From positions 1 through 64,000 of the forward strand of contig JAEPRB010000098.1 of the NCBI GenBank assembly GCA_016758965.1: a stretch of 64,000 nt of DNA. Reading direction: 5' to 3'. This document shows positions 60,504-64,000 of the stretch, piece by piece. This DNA is from Circinella minor. Taxonomy: Eukaryota; Mucoromycota; Mucoromycetes; Mucorales; Lichtheimiaceae. Within the stretch, counting starts at the first letter, position 1, and each line of letters opens with the position of its first letter. Below the pieces are notes generated by a model, which saw only the letters and a list, made by a program, of their open reading frames with translations, searched no databases and was not told the DNA's origin. A program made the translations under genes and the position numbers.

Positions 60504-62096
60504 CATCTATAATATCATTAAAATAATGTTTATTCTAAATAAAAAAATAATTGGATAACAGCAAATAGTACGATTCAAATGTAAGTATATAATTATGGTT
60601 AGATACTTCACATGATTTACTTTTTAAGATATATTATGTTAGTTTTATATAATTTACTTATGACATACTCTATATAAATTAGTTATTATTTGTCGTTATG
60701 GTATCGAAGGGATGAAACAGCACAACGATTGGGTTGGGCATCAATTGCAGGCGCCATTGGATCCAGTATTAGGGGACTTATCGCGTTTGGTATAACTCAA
60801 ATACCAACTTCTGACGCTGTGAATTCATGGCAATGGTTAGTTTATAAACATAAAAATAAATTTGACACTAACCAGAAAATTAACTAATATACATTTTACA
60901 ATGCAATGCTGTCTCTTGTAGGTTGTTTATTATCTTTGGTATTTCAAGTGTTCTTGTTGGAATTTTTTGTTTGTTGATATTACCGAATAAACCTGAATCA
61001 GCATTATTTTTAACAAAGGAGGAACGTCAATTGGCCGTAGATCGTATAATTAAAGGTATATATATATTCTTTTAATATCAACTTTTTTTTTTTTTTGGCC
61101 TATTCATAATCTTTAAAAAAATTTCAAGTACATCTAAAATCTTTGGTTTAAAAAAAAAATTATAGATCGTGAAATTTCTTTAGCTGCATATTCATGGTCA
61201 TGGAAACAAGTAGTAAGCGTTCTGACAGATTGGAAACTATACTTTTATTTCATTATATTTGTTGCTAGCGCTGTTTCTGTATCTGGTGGTAAAATGAATC
61301 TACCCGAAATTATTGATGAAATGGGAAATTGGAGTAAACCAGTTTCACTTGCATTAACTACACCACCTCATTTAATACCTTGTTTTACTATTTATTTGTT
61401 CAGTTGGTTATCAGGTAATGTAACAATAATAATGATAAACAGTAATTAGATATATTAACATTCAATTTTTTTTTGTCTTTTTTTTTTTTTTTTTTTTTTA
61501 CTTTTGTACAAGTATAGATAAATATTTACAACGTGCTTATTTCGTGATTGGACTGTATCTTATTCTTGCACTTGGAATATTATTAATTATGTTTGTTCCT
61601 GAACAACACATTGGTGTACGTTATTTTGGTGTCTGTTTATTTATAATAGGTTATGTAAGTATAGTTTGGTCTGTTCATTCTTTACATATAAATATATTAT
61701 TGACTACTCTTATACTTGCTCAATAATGGATATAATCCTCCACGATAGAATGGATCCATCCCCATACGAAATGCATGGGCTGGTGATAATTTCTCTGGAT
61801 TAACTCGACGTGCTGTTGCAATTGGAATCCTTTTTATGGGTGACTCTGCAGGTTATTTTATTGGTAGTCAAGCTTACTTTGATCCTCCACAATACATCAT
61901 GGGACATACAATTGCACTCTCTTGTATTGCATTAGGAATTATTACAGTATTAGGACTTCGTATTATATTATATATTATCAACAAAAATCGAAATATTATT
62001 CAACAAAATGTGGAAAAAAGAGAACAAGCATTTGTAAAGTATGGTGGAGAGAATATGATTGGAGATCGACATCCAGATTATCGATATAGTTTATAA
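59628..62096 (+). CDS. MFS transporter, Dal5/ACS-like
   Basis: Ten exons: 59628-59833, 59910-59972, 60100-60276, 60362-60453, 60562-60580, 60683-60835, 60922-61055, 61166-61414, 61518-61654 and 61749-62096. They give 525 residues with consistent phases; exon 5 is only 19 bases. A polar N-terminus of about 70 residues is followed by IRIMILISLWDMTARFDGGS, then LPNAKLVGLMTDLNLTEEQY, a region equivalent to the DRxN...GL...DLxLT pattern of allantoate permease relatives. RWCLSAPYIALLILSVPISL, WYRRDETAQRLGWASIAGAI and the late RRAVAIGILFMGDSAGYFIG with QAYFDPPQY also fit the anion:cation symporter family. The canonical D-R-T-N is replaced by D-G-G-S, so transport chemistry may differ. TA tracts fill several introns. 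Confidence 0.8.
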
Positions 62097-62508
62097 TATA
62101 TATATATATATAAATCATAAATAAAATCTTTTGCATAATAATAATAATAAAAATACTATAGAAATTATGCCTACCAGTGATTTTTTCTTATTGGAAAGCA
62201 AAAGACTTTATAGTAATAAAAATGTCTATTTTTATAATAATTATAATACATAAAGGACCATTATTGTTGACTTTGATTTTCTTTTTTAGATTTAATTGTA
62301 TAAAGCTGTTTTAGAATTATTTATAAACTTGTAATTAAGATAATGATAGTGTTATTATATTATACGTATTAGATTATATAAAATTATTATAAGCAAAAAA
62401 AAAAAAAAAAAAAAAAAAAAAGATAAAGATAAAAGGGTAAAGTATTTTGTTTGAGTTAAAAACAAAAAAAAAAAAAAGGATCAAAGTACGTAGATTTTTT
62501 TTTTTTTT
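62097..62508. other. Convergent 3' intergenic
   Basis: Tail-to-tail spacer between two transporter genes. Contains a 27-base A run (62395-62421). No gene seen. Confidence 0.55.
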
Positions 62509-64000
62509 TTACAAACGATATCGAAATCTTAAATCCATTCCATCCGTCAAATCCAATTCTTCACGTCGTGTTTCCACTGAAGACAGCTCGCCTTTTTCTT
62601 CCATTATTTGTCTTTTATTATTCTCTCGTTTATTAATCCATCGTATAATCAACATGAAAAAACATGCTATTCCTAATATAACAATAAAAGATATCAATCC
62701 AGAATAATAATGAGGAGGTGTACTGTGACCCATAATAATTGGTCCAATGATATGACCAGCTGAATAGGTAGCTGATAAGGTTCCCAGATAAAATACGCGT
62801 TTGGTATACCCAATGACGTTATTTATATAAGATGCTTCAAGGATAACAGCAGCAGGTGCAGGACTACTGAGAAAAATACCCATAAGCTGTATAGGTCCAC
62901 TAGGTAATACACACAGTAAAAGTATACCAAGCATAGTAATCAATGTCAATAATATCATGGTATAGTAAATTTGGTTAAATTGTTGAATGATATAAAGAGA
63001 TATAAACAGAATCATAATGGTAGTCACGGCAATAGGTACATTCATTACAACGGATTGTAAATTCTATAAATATATTATTGTAACCTTCTTTAATATAAAA
63101 AGTCTTTTTTTTTTCTTTCTCATTTTTTATGTGTAACTTACTGAAAACCCCATTGATTTGATTAATTGTGAACTAAACTGAGTAGAACATGCGGCAGGTA
63201 TAGTAAGAAAAAAAGAGATAATTGAATAACAATAAAATCGAATATCTTTCATGGCTTCTTTAATATGATCAAAATTCACTTGATTTTTCTTAACAGTTCC
63301 ATTTTCTCGAATACGTGAATCCATTAATTCTTTTTCTTGTTCTGTTAATCGAAACCATCGAGATTTTGATGTATCAGGAAGAAAGATAAATACAATGATA
63401 CCGCATAAACTTGTAAGACCACCAAATATAATCATAAGCCATTTCCATGCATGTAAATTTGCTATACCATCCATATGACCAATGGCATAACTAAATAATC
63501 CACTACATGCCATACCTACAAAGTTGAAAACCATCATTATTGTAATCCAAAAGACTTGTTCATTTCGTCGATAAAACATACTAATAATTAGATATACTCT
63601 AGTATTTAAAGGAATATATTAATAGTGTTGATAACATGTATTATTGTTTTTTTTTTTCTTTTGATTTACTCAAAAGTTAAAGATACATACGCAGATAGAC
63701 TACATCCTTCAAAAAATCCGACTAAAAATCTTAATGCGGCTATTTGAGGAAAATTAGAAGCAGATGCTGTACAACCAACAGAAATTCCCCAACAAATTGA
63801 CATGAATCCAAAATATTTAGATACTGGAAATCGTTGTAAAAAATATTGATTTGGTAGCTAAATTTAATCATTTCAGTAAATGATTTCTTCTTTTTGATGG
63901 AGGGTGGAGAAAGATGATTTCTTACTTGAGTTATTATTTGTCCAATGAAAAAAAATGAACCAGAAAATCCAAATTCTTCAGTAGTCATTTTTGTATCTTC
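62509..64000 (-). CDS. MFS transporter, Dal5/ACS-like, 5' end beyond window
   Basis: Five visible exons on minus: >64000-63926, 63857-63691, 63580-63142 and 63063-62509, with the frame already open at the window edge in the first; the numbering thus shows four complete or partial blocks here and more lies outside. The first block reads TEEFGFSGSFFFIGQIITQ, i.e. the second helix region, so the N-terminus is missing. Then come LPNQYFLQRFPVSKYFGFMS (motif A region), AALRFLVGFFEGCSLSAMFY and WKWLMIIFGGLTSLCGIIVF, and the cytosolic loop FLPDTSKSRWFRLTEQEKEL, typical of this family. The second half keeps GYTKRVFYLGTLSATYSAGH. Substrate unknown. It converges with the transporter at 59628-62096. Confidence 0.8.

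Noticed and set aside
1..64000. tRNA genes, rRNA, CRISPR arrays, prophage or biosynthetic gene cluster
   Set aside because: I looked for T-loop GGTTCGAAT-type signatures, repeat-spacer arrays and cluster enzymes by eye and found none; a covariance-model scan would be decisive for tRNAs.

Overview
This window is nuclear DNA from a filamentous fungus, most probably an early-diverging Mucoromycota (Mucorales-type) species. The evidence is very AT-rich sequence with long A, T and TA tracts, many short GT-AG introns with A/T-rich ends, coding regions rich in Gln/Asn tracts, and gene content typical of that group (F-box proteins, NuA4 EAF1, a RRT8-like protein, a PalI protein, several allantoate-permease-type transporters). 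Genus and species cannot be read from the sequence. I see no rRNA, tRNA, CRISPR array or bacterial-style operon. All gene models were built by hand from splice signals and reading-frame continuity, so single-codon errors at acceptors are possible.

Layout, left half. A cluster of short direct and inverted repeats (1-131) is followed by an F-box gene (1363-3371, +) that converges on a seven-exon quinone-oxidoreductase-like gene (3732-5247, -). Next come a small membrane protein (5958-6709, +), an eight-exon DHA2/VBA-type MFS transporter (8204-11246, +), a SUR7/PalI protein (11836-13427, -), two neighbouring calmodulin-like EF-hand genes (14429-15247 and 17404-18511, both -), a 99-residue cysteine-rich CXC protein (19198-19616, +), ribosomal protein uS5/RPS2 (19990-21226, -), a small homeodomain protein (22628-22999, +), a VC0807-like membrane protein (24542-26050, +), a RRT8/EI24-type protein (26631-27575, +) and the mitochondrial NDUFA4/B12D-type subunit (27906-28240, -).

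Layout, right half. From 29.4 to 31.1 kb lie two small MITE-like elements and unrecognised coding-like sequence that one of them interrupts. Then come a nine-exon LtrA-family membrane protein (33370-36643, +), the NuA4 platform subunit EAF1/VID21 with HSA and SANT domains (39892-44043, +), a Dal5-type transporter (44584-46922, -), a second F-box gene (47626-49482, -), pyruvate dehydrogenase E1 alpha (49821-51689, +) and a single-zinc-finger protein (52743-53312, -). The 53.3-59.6 kb stretch is a gene graveyard. The last 4.4 kb hold a convergent pair of Dal5-type transporters, the second cut by the window edge.

The most notable structure is an inverted, decayed copy of the 3.2-5.07 kb segment, found at 56375-57650. 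It keeps the tail-to-tail F-box / quinone-reductase order, the intergenic sequence and the introns, so it arose by DNA-level duplication and not by retroposition. It has since lost two splice donors to G-to-A changes and about 400 bases internally, and it abuts a broken lineage-specific gene to form a chimeric 85-codon ORF. The functional genes are mostly unrelated housekeeping and transport genes. Apart from the EF-hand pair and the transporters, I see no functional cluster or defence-type system.
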